Notes: generated by a model not told the origin, from the letters alone. Positions 17,275-26,956 are shown, counted from the stretch's first letter. The stretch is DNA of 64,000 nucleotides from Clostridium saudiense (GCF_000577815.1 NZ_CBYM010000002.1:153819-217818); one strand, 5' to 3'. Numbers and translations: made by a program.

Positions 17275-18977
17275 ATTCTTCTAATCCTCCTATCGTAATC
17301 AATAAACTTCTTAACAAACATTCTTGGATTTTCTAGTTTAGCCTTTACAGCTAATTCATATAAAGATGTTTCCTTTAAATTTGCTTTATTGATTACTTCT
17401 TCATCTGTAAGAACATTAGCTGCAATATCCTCAGCTAATTTTAATCCATTTGATAGTACTATTGCTCTGTTAGTATATTCAAGCATTAGATGCATATCAT
17501 GAGTTATCATTACTATAGTTACACCTTTTTTATTTAATTCTTTTAAGAATTCCATAATTTCAGTGTAATGTTTAAAGTCCTGACCTGCTGTAGGCTCATC
17601 TAAAATAATAACTTCCGGATTTAATACTAATATTGATGCTATTGTAACACGTTTCTTTTGTCCAAAGCTTAAAGCTGATATTGGCCAATTACGGAATTCG
17701 TATAATCCACAAATCTTTAGCGTCTCAAATACTCTATTTTTAATTTCTTCTTCAGGAACTCCTCTAACCTTAAGTCCTAAAGCTACTTCATCAAAAATCA
17801 TAGTTTTAGATATCATTTGATTTGGATTTTGCATTACAATACCTATTTTTTCTGCACGTTCTTTAATAGTATCATTTATTAAATCTCTACCATCAAATAA
17901 TATTTGACCTTCTGTTGGCTTATAAAAACCACATATTAATTTAGAAATAGTTGATTTACCTGCTCCATTTCTTCCTACGATACTAACCATTTCACCTTTA
18001 TTAACCTTAAATGAAACACCATGTAATATTTCTTTTCCACTTTCATACGAGAACTTTACATCCTTCATTTCAAGGATAGCTTCACCTGTTGTTTGCTTTT
18101 CCTCTTCAGAAGTTTCTTCATACCAAGTTTTTAATTTTTCTCTGCATAAATCTATATTTAAAGTATCAATATGTTCTGGTTTCATTTCTGGAGTAATTGT
18201 ACATCCTGCATATTTTAAAGCTGTAATATATAATGGTTCACGTATTCCAGTTTCAGATAAAATATTTGAACTTAATAATTCTGCTGGAGTTATATCCGCA
18301 GCTATTTCACCATTATTAACAACAATTACTCTATCCACAGCACAATGTAATACATCTTCTAATCTATGTTCTATTATTAATATAGTCTTTTTAGTTTCCT
18401 TTTGAATTTGATCTATTAACTCAATTGCACTTTTTCCTGTTGCAGGATCTAAGCTTGCAAGTGGCTCATCAAATAAAAGTATATCAACATCTCCAACCAT
18501 AACTCCAGCTAATGTAACACGTTGTTTTTGTCCACCTGACAAACTATATGGTGCAGCATTTAAATGAGTGTCTATTCCAACAATTTCAGAAACAATTTTA
18601 ACTTTTTCTTTCATTTCTTCTTGAGATACACAATCATTCTCTAACTTAAAAGCTATATCTTCTCCAACTGTCAATCCTATAAACTGTCCATCAGGGTCTT
18701 GAAGTACAGTTCCTACTGAATTTGACAACTCAAATATACTCATTTCCTTAGTTTCTTTGCCTTTAACTTTTAAACTTCCAGAAATTTTACCTTCATTAGA
18801 AAATGGTACAATCCCATTTATACAATTCGAAAGAGTACTTTTACCTGATCCTGACGGCCCTACTATAAGCACCTTTTCTCCTTCATATATAGTTAAATTT
18901 ATGTTATTTAATGTTGGCTTTGCTTGAGCTCTGTATTGAAAAGAAAAATCCACGAACTCAATTACAGGTTTTTTCAT
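17271..18977 (-). CDS. ecfA: ECF transporter ATPase, fused A-A' protein
   Basis: 568 residues with two complete ABC domains in one chain. Domain 1 (about 4-235): GPSGSGKST, LSGGQKQRV, LLFDEPLASLDP. Domain 2 (about 303-545): GRNGAGKST, LSFGQKKRV, IILDEPTAGQD. The second signature reads SFGQ rather than SGGQ, a common variation in the A' half. It energises the membrane T component downstream. The ATG follows GAGGGAGA. A terminator separates it from the S-component gene upstream, and the 250-base gap could hold its own promoter. Confidence 0.93.
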   Translation of the reverse strand: MKKPVIEFVDFSFQYRAQAKPTLNNINLTIYEGEKVLIVGPSGSGKSTLSNCINGIVPFSNEGKISGSLKVKGKETKEMSIFELSNSVGTVLQDPDGQFIGLTVGEDIAFKLENDCVSQEEMKEKVKIVSEIVGIDTHLNAAPYSLSGGQKQRVTLAGVMVGDVDILLFDEPLASLDPATGKSAIELIDQIQKETKKTILIIEHRLEDVLHCAVDRVIVVNNGEIAADITPAELLSSNILSETGIREPLYITALKYAGCTITPEMKPEHIDTLNIDLCREKLKTWYEETSEEEKQTTGEAILEMKDVKFSYESGKEILHGVSFKVNKGEMVSIVGRNGAGKSTISKLICGFYKPTEGQILFDGRDLINDTIKERAEKIGIVMQNPNQMISKTMIFDEVALGLKVRGVPEEEIKNRVFETLKICGLYEFRNWPISALSFGQKKRVTIASILVLNPEVIILDEPTAGQDFKHYTEIMEFLKELNKKGVTIVMITHDMHLMLEYTNRAIVLSNGLKLAEDIAANVLTDEEVINKANLKETSLYELAVKAKLENPRMFVKKFIDYDRRIRRI

Positions 18978-19192
18978 AGCAAATCTCCCTCGTTTTTTAT
19001 GTAAATTACAATTTATTAATTATTATTTAATTTTTTTATTATCTTATTTTAATAAACTACTTACTATTACTTTATTCGCTTTTAGTGCTTAAATTTTTTA
19101 TAGCAAAGTCTAAGTAATAATCTACATTAAAGATAATACTATATTTTTAATCATATGTATATTATGAAACAAATTCTTTTTTAAATTAACTA

Positions 19193-19225
19193 AAAATACC
19201 AGAGACATAAAGTCTCCGGTATTTT
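19193..19225 (-). terminator. Terminator between the S component and ecfA
   Basis: AAAATACC plus GAGAC (19193-19206) pairs with GTCTC plus GGTATTTT (19212-19225), with one mismatch, and is followed by a short T run on the minus strand. The rest of the 18978-19192 gap is plain AT-rich sequence without a convincing gene. Confidence 0.65.
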
Positions 19226-19233
19226 AATAGATA

Positions 19234-19785
19234 TTATTCTCTATCTAAGCTTCCCTTTTTAACTCTAGTCTTAGAATAAGTATATAATAATATAGTACCT
19301 AATATTCCAACTGTAATCGCATTTGAAGCCCCTGCTACAGCACCTTGTAAATAAACTTTCTTAGCTGGTTCAGCATATATAAGTATATCTAATGTTGGTG
19401 CAATTAAAAGCCATGCTATTGCATTAGCCACAACTTGGTAAATATTAAATAATATCATTTGTTTTTTACCAAATTCACCTTCATTAACCTTTAATCTTTT
19501 CCATGCTAACCCAATTATAAGTCCTATTGAAGCTGAAGCAATAACCCAGCTAAACCATGGTGAACCATAGAAAACTAAGTCTTTTAATGCATGTCCTATG
19601 AACCCAATAGCAACCCCTGCAATTGGTCCATATAAAACTGCCATTAATGCTAAAAATGCATAGCATGTTTCAATATTAGTATTTGGTATTCCAGATGGAA
19701 TAGACCCAAAACGACCTAATATCATAAATACTGCAGCACCAATACCAATTGCCACAATTGTTTTAATTGATAATTTGTTACCCAT
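19234..19785 (-). CDS. ECF transporter S component, UPF0397 family
   Basis: 183 residues, about 5-6 membrane segments. It resembles UPF0397 proteins, annotated elsewhere as ECF-type riboflavin-like substrate-binding components: [31 protein letters not shown] and [17 protein letters not shown] fit that family. It would bind a small metabolite in the membrane and join EcfA/EcfT. It follows the DUF62 enzyme gene by 42 bases with GGAGGAAA before the ATG, so the two are cotranscribed. The true substrate is not known; the neighbouring SAM-consuming enzyme suggests a link to adenosine or methionine compounds, which is inference only. Confidence 0.8.
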   Translation of the reverse strand: MGNKLSIKTIVAIGIGAAVFMILGRFGSIPSGIPNTNIETCYAFLALMAVLYGPIAGVAIGFIGHALKDLVFYGSPWFSWVIASASIGLIIGLAWKRLKVNEGEFGKKQMILFNIYQVVANAIAWLLIAPTLDILIYAEPAKKVYLQGAVAGASNAITVGILGTILLYTYSKTRVKKGSLDRE

Positions 19786-19827
19786 ATTATTTCCTCCTTC
19801 TCAATATACTATATGATACTTTAAATT

Positions 19828-20685
19828 TTATTCATAAACTACTCTTGGAGCCTTTCTAATAGAAATTATCCAATTAGTTCCTGTTTGTATGTTATATGCT
19901 TTTGAGAAAGAACCTTGATTTATAGCAACTGCTAAGTTATCTAATGAATTAACATATACTAAAGTCTCCCCAACATGAACGTCTGCAAATGATTTTGCAT
20001 ATACCATTATATTTCTGTAAACTTCTCTTGTATCATTCTTTATTGCAACTTCTACTCTATCGCCATACTTGATACCTAAACTAGTAAATAACTCTCTTCC
20101 GATGTTTGTCCAAAGACTTCCGAATCTAACATCTAAAACATCAATTGTTCCAGTTACCATATCATTATTCTTTGTTGATTCAACTACTGGTAATTCAACT
20201 ATATCTTCAACTGGAATTTCTGGTCCAACTTGTTCAAAATCTATAACTCCAGCAGCAAGTCTAGCACCTGTATAAGCATATATATCTCTTCCATGGAATG
20301 TATATGATGCTCCTGAATTAGGTAATCTATTTATAGTTTCATCTATTTCTCTTGCTTCTACAATTCCACACATACGTTTAATATGAGTTAATGTTCCATT
20401 GTCCGGTGTTATTATGTATTGCCCTTTTGCAGTCTTAACCCCAATACTTTTTCTATTAGAACCTACTCCTGGATCTACTACAGAAACAAATACACTTCCT
20501 TCTGGCCAATAAACTACAGTTTGTATTAGTCTATATGACGCCTCCCAGATATTGTATTGTGGTATTTCATGAGTTAAATCAAATAATTGTAATGTTTTAT
20601 CTACAGAGTATGCAACTCCATACATAGCACTAACAGCTCCATCCGCTATACCAAAATCTGATTGAAATACTAAAGCATTTTTCAT
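19828..20685 (-). CDS. SAM hydroxide adenosyltransferase (DUF62 family)
   Basis: 285 residues, full length. DUF62 motifs: FQSDFGIADGAVSAMYGV at the N-terminus, VDPGVGSNRKSIGVKT, ITPDNGTLTHI, and the Arg/His pair in YTFHGRDIYAYTGARLA (hydroxide rather than halide type). The enzyme splits S-adenosylmethionine into adenosine and methionine. The C-terminal beta domain is complete. It is the first gene of the operon with the S component, with CAGGAGGC before the ATG and a clear promoter at 20822-20850. The physiological reason for pairing with an ECF transporter is not established. Confidence 0.85.
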   Translation of the reverse strand: MKNALVFQSDFGIADGAVSAMYGVAYSVDKTLQLFDLTHEIPQYNIWEASYRLIQTVVYWPEGSVFVSVVDPGVGSNRKSIGVKTAKGQYIITPDNGTLTHIKRMCGIVEAREIDETINRLPNSGASYTFHGRDIYAYTGARLAAGVIDFEQVGPEIPVEDIVELPVVESTKNNDMVTGTIDVLDVRFGSLWTNIGRELFTSLGIKYGDRVEVAIKNDTREVYRNIMVYAKSFADVHVGETLVYVNSLDNLAVAINQGSFSKAYNIQTGTNWIISIRKAPRVVYE

Positions 20686-20780
20686 AATATAAGCCTCCTG
20701 AAAATTATGTCGAATTTTATTATACCTTTAGTATAAACACGAATCATATTTTAATCAACTTATTTTTTATTCGCATTTTA

Positions 20781-20789
20781 ACGAACATT
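20781..20789. promoter_or_regulatory. ACGAACATT box in the DUF62/ECF leader
   Basis: The same 9-mer as at 2352-2360 near the purine permease promoter. A related TTCGCATT lies a few bases to its left, making a direct rather than inverted repeat. It lies in the transcribed leader, so a roadblock mode would be needed if it is a repressor site. Confidence 0.3.
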
Positions 20790-20821
20790 AATCTTTTTCT
20801 TTTTCTAGACAATGCTTTCTA

Positions 20822-20850
20822 ATTATACTTTTTTATTAGTTAGTAGTCAA
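20822..20850 (-). promoter_or_regulatory. Promoter of the DUF62-S component operon
   Basis: On the minus strand TTGACT (20850-20845), exactly 17 bases, then TATAAT (20827-20822). The leader to the first ATG is about 130 bases. Confidence 0.65.
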
Positions 20851-20896
20851 TAAATTTATCTATTTGTAATTGAATACTATTCTTTACAAGAAAAAA

Positions 20897-20916
20897 GGAA
20901 ACCTTTTTAGGTTTCC
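20897..20916 (-). terminator. Terminator after galK
   Basis: GGAAACC (20897-20903) / GGTTTCC (20910-20916) with a 6-base loop, followed by TTTTTTC on the minus strand. Confidence 0.75.
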
Positions 20917-20935
20917 AATAATTTTATATGTTTTG

Positions 20936-22102
20936 CTAATTAAGCACATGAGTTCCTTCACCTATATTACTTGTATAGAATGATGGTTTAATTTTTGTAA
21001 CCTCTTCATATGCTACAGATACTTTTTCTTTGAATTCAATTACTTTAGCATTATCAACCAAAGCTATTGCACATCCTCCAAATCCAGCACCTGTCATTCT
21101 AGCGCCAATACAGCCTTCAATCTTTAAAGCTTCATGAACTAAAGTATCAAGATGAATCCCTGTAACTTCATAATCTTTTTCAAGAGACATATGTGAAGCT
21201 GTTAAAAGTTCTCCAAAGCCTAAGATATCATTATTCTTAAGCATTTCCATACTCATTTTAACTCTTTCATTTTCACTAACAACATGTACGGCTCTTCTTT
21301 TTATAGTTTCATCAGTGATGAATTTTTCTATATCATCTAAAGTTGCTTGGCATAGATTTTCTAATTTTCTTTCTTTATTACTATTTATAATAGCAAGCGC
21401 CTTTTCACATTCGGCTCTTCTTTCATTGTACTTTGAATCTGCAAGTTCTCTCCTCTTGTTAGTACTCATTATTACTAAGCTATATTCACCTAAATTTAAT
21501 GGAGCATATTCATAATAAAGAGAAGCGCAATCTAATAATATTGCATGATCCTTCTTTCCTACAGCTACTGCAAATTGATCCATTATTCCACAATTAACAC
21601 CTACAAATTCATTCTCTACCTTTTGACAAAGCTTAGCTACTTCAACTCTATCAATTTTTTCTGGATTTTCTAAATAAAGAATAATATATGCCATTAAAAC
21701 TTCAAGCGCAGCTGAAGATGAAAGTCCAGCACCATCTGGAATATTACTAAATAGCACAATATCCATTCCTGGTACCTTATGCCCTAAATCCTTAAGTTCT
21801 TTGATAACTCCCTTCGGGTAATTACCCCAATCATCTTCCTTCTTATATACTAATTCATTATCTAAATCTATAATAACTTCACCAGCAACATTTTTTGATC
21901 TCATTCTTATTTTACTATCATCTCTTAATGCTAATGCAGCATAAATACCAACAGTAAGTGCTCCTGGAAATACAAATCCACCATTATAATCTATATGTTC
22001 TCCAATTAAATTAACTCTTCCTGGCGATAAGAAAGTTTTTATCTCTCTATCATCTACACCATATTCATTTTTAAATAACTGTAACATTTCTTCTCTATTC
22101 AT
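20936..22102 (-). CDS. galK: Galactokinase
   Basis: 388 residues, full length for the GHMP kinase family. LSPGRVNLIGEHIDYNGG is the galactokinase signature, SNIPDGAGLSSSAALEV is the ATP-binding GHMP motif, and MTGAGFGGCAIALV is the third conserved motif. It phosphorylates alpha-galactose at C1 in the cytoplasm. It is the last gene of the ROK regulator-galT-galK operon, 62 bases after galT. The ribosome binding site (GAGAGG) is a little far from the ATG. Confidence 0.95.
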   Translation of the reverse strand: MNREEMLQLFKNEYGVDDREIKTFLSPGRVNLIGEHIDYNGGFVFPGALTVGIYAALALRDDSKIRMRSKNVAGEVIIDLDNELVYKKEDDWGNYPKGVIKELKDLGHKVPGMDIVLFSNIPDGAGLSSSAALEVLMAYIILYLENPEKIDRVEVAKLCQKVENEFVGVNCGIMDQFAVAVGKKDHAILLDCASLYYEYAPLNLGEYSLVIMSTNKRRELADSKYNERRAECEKALAIINSNKERKLENLCQATLDDIEKFITDETIKRRAVHVVSENERVKMSMEMLKNNDILGFGELLTASHMSLEKDYEVTGIHLDTLVHEALKIEGCIGARMTGAGFGGCAIALVDNAKVIEFKEKVSVAYEEVTKIKPSFYTSNIGEGTHVLN

Positions 22103-22164
22103 TCTCTATTCAACCTCTCTTATAACAATCTATTTATAAAATTAAATAACAAACTTATCACTAT

Positions 22165-23688
22165 CTAAAGTACTTGGTTTAAGAATTTATCTAGTCCAGC
22201 CTGTCCTTTTTTATTTCTCTTAAATACACCAGCATCTTCAAGTACTTTTGAGAATATAAATCCAACTTCCTTTTTAAGCAATTCCTTTGCCTCAATATAA
22301 TTTAATGATGAATTTTCTCTTAACATTTTTTCTATCCATGGAATATGCTTATTAATTTCATTATTTCTTTCTGCTTCTTCTCTGTTATAATCTAATTCAC
22401 CACATAGTATATTAGCTATAATATCTAATTCCTTCTCTAATCGTCCTGGTAAAACAGCTAATCCCATAACTTCAATTAATCCTATATTTTCTTTCTTTAT
22501 ATGATGAAGTTCCTTATGTGGATGGAATATTCCATCTGGATGTTCTGCAGAAGTTCTATTATTTCTTAATACTATATCTAACTCAAAAGCATCACCTTTT
22601 CTTCTTGCTATTGGTGTTACTGTATTATGAGGTATATCTCCTGAAAATGCTAATATATCATTTTCTTCATCAGAATACATTTTCCATGCTTCAAATATAT
22701 CCATTGCTGCATCTATAACTTCATTCTTATTATTTCCCTTAATTCTAACTACAGACATTGGCCATTTAACACTTCCAATTTCAAGATTTCTATATTTACT
22801 ACTTTCATAGTATTTTTCTACTTTAGCCTTTTCCATTGGGAATTCATGTCTTCCACCTTGGTAATGATCATGTGTTAATATTGAACCACCTACTATTGGT
22901 AAATCCGCATTTGAACCTATAAAATAATGTGGTAAAACTTCTGTAAATTCAACAAGCCTTTCAATTGAACCTCTTGTTAATTTCATTGGCTCATGTTCAC
23001 CACTAAATACAATACAATGCTCATTATAGTAAACATATGGTGAGTATTGCATAAACCACTCTCTATTATCTAAAATCATAGGTATAATTCTATGATTTTG
23101 TCTTGCTGGATGATTTAATCTACCTGCATACCCTACATTTTCTTTACAAAGAAGACATTTTGGATATGTTGATTGTTTCATTAGCTTAGCTTTTGCAATT
23201 TCTTTAGGATCTTTTTCTGGTTTAGATAAATTAACCGTTATTTCTAACTCACCATATTCTGTTTTTGCAGGCCACCAAAGATTTTTAGCTATTCTTTCTG
23301 TCATAATATAATTTGATGCTTTGCTTAAATCATAAAACCAATCTGTTGCTTTTTCCTTAGATTCATTTTCATACTTATCATAAAAACTCTTAACAACTTC
23401 ACTTTCTCTTGGCATTAATAAGCCCATAATCTTAGCATCAAATAAATCTCTATGTGTTGTTGTATTTTCTTCTATTAATCCAGCCTCAACTGCATAATCT
23501 AAAATATTATTTAATATCTTAACAGGTGTCTCTTCAATTACTTCTTCTACTTCACCTTCAAATGGTTCCTCAACTTTCAATAAATCAATTAATGCATTTC
23601 TTGTTGCAATTATGTCCCACTTGGAAATCATTTCCTTACTCAATGCAAATTTTAAAAGCCTCTCAATTTCATACCCAATTTTATTCAT
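22165..23688 (-). CDS. galT: UDP-glucose-hexose-1-phosphate uridylyltransferase, class II GalT
   Basis: 507 residues, the length of the Firmicute class II GalT, distinct from the roughly 350-residue class I enzyme. Family features include CLLCKENVGYAGRLNHPARQ, GSILTHDHYQGGRHEFPM and NTVTPIARRK. It exchanges galactose-1-phosphate with UDP-glucose in the Leloir pathway. ATG 23688 follows GGTGAGA; an alternative start five codons upstream is less good. No galE is present in the window, so the epimerase step must be encoded elsewhere. Confidence 0.94.
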   Translation of the reverse strand: MNKIGYEIERLLKFALSKEMISKWDIIATRNALIDLLKVEEPFEGEVEEVIEETPVKILNNILDYAVEAGLIEENTTTHRDLFDAKIMGLLMPRESEVVKSFYDKYENESKEKATDWFYDLSKASNYIMTERIAKNLWWPAKTEYGELEITVNLSKPEKDPKEIAKAKLMKQSTYPKCLLCKENVGYAGRLNHPARQNHRIIPMILDNREWFMQYSPYVYYNEHCIVFSGEHEPMKLTRGSIERLVEFTEVLPHYFIGSNADLPIVGGSILTHDHYQGGRHEFPMEKAKVEKYYESSKYRNLEIGSVKWPMSVVRIKGNNKNEVIDAAMDIFEAWKMYSDEENDILAFSGDIPHNTVTPIARRKGDAFELDIVLRNNRTSAEHPDGIFHPHKELHHIKKENIGLIEVMGLAVLPGRLEKELDIIANILCGELDYNREEAERNNEINKHIPWIEKMLRENSSLNYIEAKELLKKEVGFIFSKVLEDAGVFKRNKKGQAGLDKFLNQVL

Positions 23689-23760
23689 AATCTCACCATC
23701 CACTTTTATTTTTATTTTTTAATTGATTTAACAAACTTTGGTTATTTGTCTATCTCATAT

Positions 23761-24981
23761 TTAATTAATACTCATCCCATTAAATATTTCTTGTATTACT
23801 AATGTTGTAGCACCAACTACTGCTGCATCTCTTCCTAACATACTTTTAATTATCCTTACATTTTCACTTGAAAGCTTCATTCCTCTATTCTTGACAATTT
23901 CATTTAATGTCTCAATTGCATAGAATGTATTTTCAAATATTTCACCAACAACTACTATTGATGTAGGATTTAATATATTTATTAAATTTGTAATTGCTAT
24001 TCCTATATATCTTGCTGCTTCCTTTATTATAGATATTGCTAACTCATCTTCTAACTTAGCTGCTTCAGAAATATCTTCTATTGTTAATTGATTAATATCA
24101 GCCTTTAACTCTTTTAAAACACTATTTGTACCTTGCTTAATAAGTTTAATAGCTTTTTTAGTAATATTATTATTAGATGCAACTGTCTCAAGGCATCCAT
24201 AATTGCCACAATTACATTTATCTCCATCACCTTCAACAACTATATGACCTATTTCTCCTGCACTAAAATCAACCCCATAATAAGGTTTATTATTTATAAT
24301 AATTCCAGCACCTATACCATTTGAAATATTCAATGTTACAAAATTTGATATATCCTTAGTAATTCCAAACCAACTTTCTCCTAAAGCCATTGCTCTAACA
24401 TCATTATCAACATAAACACCTAAGTTTAATTCATTTTCTAATGCTTCTTTAATATTTATTTCCTTCCAGCCATAGTAAGGTGAGTATATAGACATTCCTG
24501 TTCTAGCATTTACTATTCCATGTAACGCTACCCCTGCCCCTAATATTTTTTCTTTTTCAATTTTACTACATTCTATAACTTCATTAATTAATTTAACTAA
24601 CTCTTTAAAAACAAAATCATAATCATATCTTTCTTCATTAATTTCAATAGATTTTTTTAATATAATTTCTGCCGAAAGATTTGTTATGACAACATCTATC
24701 ATCCCTACGCCAATACTTATTCCTATTACACATCTGGCATTTGGATTTAATTCTAACATTATTGGTGGCCTTCCTCCACTTGACTGTCCTACTTTACATT
24801 CAACTAAATATTCATCTTCTATAAGCATTTTAGTAATATTAGTCACACTTGCCGGCGTTAATCCTGTTATCTTTGCAACATCAGCACGTGATAAACTTCC
24901 ATTATCTCTAATAACCTTAAGTACCGCTGAAACATTTAATTGCTTCATAAGTTCAAAGCTACCTCTTACTACCTTATTCAT
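23761..24981 (-). CDS. ROK-family repressor (XylR/NagC type), likely galactose regulator
   Basis: 406 residues. An N-terminal MarR-like winged helix (about residues 14-75, SRADVAKITGLTPASVTNIT) is joined to a ROK sugar-kinase-like domain. The ROK zinc motif is intact: GEIGHIVVEGDGDKCNCG followed by NYGCLE. ROK repressors sense a sugar or sugar phosphate and leave the DNA. As first gene of an operon with galT and galK, control by galactose is the natural inference. An inverted repeat AGTCCT/AGGACT lies in its promoter region (25013-25044). Confidence 0.85.
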   Translation of the reverse strand: MNKVVRGSFELMKQLNVSAVLKVIRDNGSLSRADVAKITGLTPASVTNITKMLIEDEYLVECKVGQSSGGRPPIMLELNPNARCVIGISIGVGMIDVVITNLSAEIILKKSIEINEERYDYDFVFKELVKLINEVIECSKIEKEKILGAGVALHGIVNARTGMSIYSPYYGWKEINIKEALENELNLGVYVDNDVRAMALGESWFGITKDISNFVTLNISNGIGAGIIINNKPYYGVDFSAGEIGHIVVEGDGDKCNCGNYGCLETVASNNNITKKAIKLIKQGTNSVLKELKADINQLTIEDISEAAKLEDELAISIIKEAARYIGIAITNLINILNPTSIVVVGEIFENTFYAIETLNEIVKNRGMKLSSENVRIIKSMLGRDAAVVGATTLVIQEIFNGMSIN

Positions 24982-25012
24982 TACATCACTTCTTTATTAA
25001 TTATTTTAATAA

Positions 25013-25044
25013 AGTCCTTAAAAAATTTTTCCCTTTTTAGGACT
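25013..25044. promoter_or_regulatory. Inverted repeat upstream of the ROK-gal operon
   Basis: AGTCCTTAAAAA (25013-25024) and TTTTTAGGACT (25034-25044) are arranged as an inverted repeat about 30 bases before the ROK regulator start. It is a candidate autoregulatory operator, unlike the classical XylR site. Confidence 0.45.
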
Positions 25045-25113
25045 CATGAAATTGTTTTCTTAATTTTATATTATCATATTTTTACAGTTTGTCAATATAA
25101 TTATGATTAAATT

Positions 25114-25153
25114 ACTTCGATGTAAAATTAATTTTATCAATTCTACACCGAAG
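25114..25153 (-). terminator. Possible terminator after the neopullulanase gene
   Basis: TACACCGAAG (25144-25153) pairs with CTTCGATGTA (25115-25124) with one wobble. The loop is long (19 bases) and the T-tract is weak, so it may be only an mRNA-stabilising hairpin. Confidence 0.45.
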
Positions 25154-25177
25154 CTTATTAATGTCATTAATTTACTT

Positions 25178-26902
25178 TTAGTATTTAAAAACTTTAAATG
25201 ATCTTTTATCTAAATTTATTTTCTTTAATTCTTGGATATTACCTGTAATTAGCTCTTTAGCACTACATTTTAAATTTAATTCTATAATAGCATCTTCATC
25301 ACTATTGTTAAATATAACTATTAACTTTTCATCATTTAGTACCCTTTTAAACGCTAATAAGTTTTCATCACAATACACTTCTTCAAAATCACCATGAACA
25401 AGCGCCTTATTTGAAGCTCTAATTTTAATCATTTTTTTGTAGAAATTAAGCAACTCTTTATTTTGCTTTTCTTCATCCCAAATCATACATTTTCTGTTTT
25501 GAGGGTCATCTCCTCCATCTAAACCAACTTCATCTCCATAATAAATATATGGAACACCTAAATATAAAAATTGATATGCAATTGCTAATTTAATTCTATC
25601 TATATTACCTTCACATTCATCATAAATTCTTTTAGTATCATGACTTCCAACCAAATTCCACATTTGCTTAGTTATACTATCCATATATAAAACCCTATTT
25701 TCAGCCATTATATCTAAAAACTCTCTTGCTGTAATAATGTTTTTACCAAAGAAATCTATAATTGCATTTTTAAATGGATAGTTCATAATTCCATCTAATT
25801 GGTCCCCTTTTAAGAAAGAATTTGCTTCGTGCATTATTTCACCAATAATAACAGCATTTTTATTAGCTTTCTTAACTACCTTCCTAAAAGCTCTCCAAAA
25901 TTCATGCCCAACTTCATCACAAACATCAAGTCTCCAACCATCTATTCCAATTTCTTTAATCCAATACTCTCCAACCTTAAGTAAATACTCTTTAACCTCT
26001 TCATTATTTGTATTTAATTTCGGCATATTATCACAACCGTTTGCAAATGTATAATACTTATTCTTTGACTTACTAACTGGCCATGAATCAATAAAATACC
26101 AATCCTTATATTTTGATTCTTGTTGATTTTTAATCACATCTTCAAATGCGAAAAAATCTGATCCTGAATGGTTAAAAACAGCATCAAATACTATCCTTAT
26201 TCCATTACTATGTGCCTTTTCAACCAATTCTCTTGCTTCACTTAAAGTACCAAATTGAGGATCTATATCAAAGTAATCTTTTGTATTATATTTATGATTA
26301 GTTGTTGATTTAAAAATAGGCGTTAAGTAAATTAAATTTATCCCCAAATCTTTTAAATATGGCAATTTATCTATTATCCCTCTCAAATCACCCCCATACA
26401 TACTTCTTTTATGAACCTTACCCTTTCCCCATGGAAGTGTTCCTTCAACATTTATATTGCTATCACCATTGCAAAATCTATCTGGGAAAATTTGATATAC
26501 CACTGACTCTTGAAGCCACTTTTCTTCATAATATAAATCCTCTTCTGCTATATATGGAAATTGGAATGAATTCATATCATTATATTTAAACTCTCGATTA
26601 ACAAATCCTCGTTCATTATATTCAAACCTTTGATTATTATTATCTATAAACTCAAAATAATATCTATATCTATTTCTAAACACTGAAATTTCTGCCTGAT
26701 AATACGTAAACAACTCAGTTTCAGCAACAACTATCATTTTCTTTTTTAAATATGGATTTTCCCAATCATACCTATCCTTATAATAGATATAACATTCATT
26801 AACATCGTTTCTTGCTACCCTTACTCTAACTACTAATGTATCTTTATCCTTACCATAAGCATAAGGAGTATCTAAAACATGAAAAACTGCATGCTTATTC
26901 AT
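25178..26902 (-). CDS. Neopullulanase/cyclomaltodextrinase-type amylase (GH13_20)
   Basis: 574 residues, without a signal peptide. An N-terminal beta domain (about 1-120) is typical of maltogenic amylases and neopullulanases. Catalytic regions: VFDAVFNHSG, GWRLDVCDEVGH (nucleophile Asp), IIGEIMHEA (acid/base Glu), LVGSHDTKRI, and the subfamily motif MPKLNTNN. It hydrolyses cyclodextrins, maltodextrins or pullulan in the cytoplasm. The ATG follows GAGGTGG. It is divergent from an AraC-family regulator at 27032, which may control it. With PulA it forms a dextrin-breakdown set. Confidence 0.9.
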   Translation of the reverse strand: MNKHAVFHVLDTPYAYGKDKDTLVVRVRVARNDVNECYIYYKDRYDWENPYLKKKMIVVAETELFTYYQAEISVFRNRYRYYFEFIDNNNQRFEYNERGFVNREFKYNDMNSFQFPYIAEEDLYYEEKWLQESVVYQIFPDRFCNGDSNINVEGTLPWGKGKVHKRSMYGGDLRGIIDKLPYLKDLGINLIYLTPIFKSTTNHKYNTKDYFDIDPQFGTLSEARELVEKAHSNGIRIVFDAVFNHSGSDFFAFEDVIKNQQESKYKDWYFIDSWPVSKSKNKYYTFANGCDNMPKLNTNNEEVKEYLLKVGEYWIKEIGIDGWRLDVCDEVGHEFWRAFRKVVKKANKNAVIIGEIMHEANSFLKGDQLDGIMNYPFKNAIIDFFGKNIITAREFLDIMAENRVLYMDSITKQMWNLVGSHDTKRIYDECEGNIDRIKLAIAYQFLYLGVPYIYYGDEVGLDGGDDPQNRKCMIWDEEKQNKELLNFYKKMIKIRASNKALVHGDFEEVYCDENLLAFKRVLNDEKLIVIFNNSDEDAIIELNLKCSAKELITGNIQELKKINLDKRSFKVFKY

Positions 26903-26956
26903 ATAACCACCTCATCTATTTTATAATATCTATATACATAATTATAAATTTTTAAG

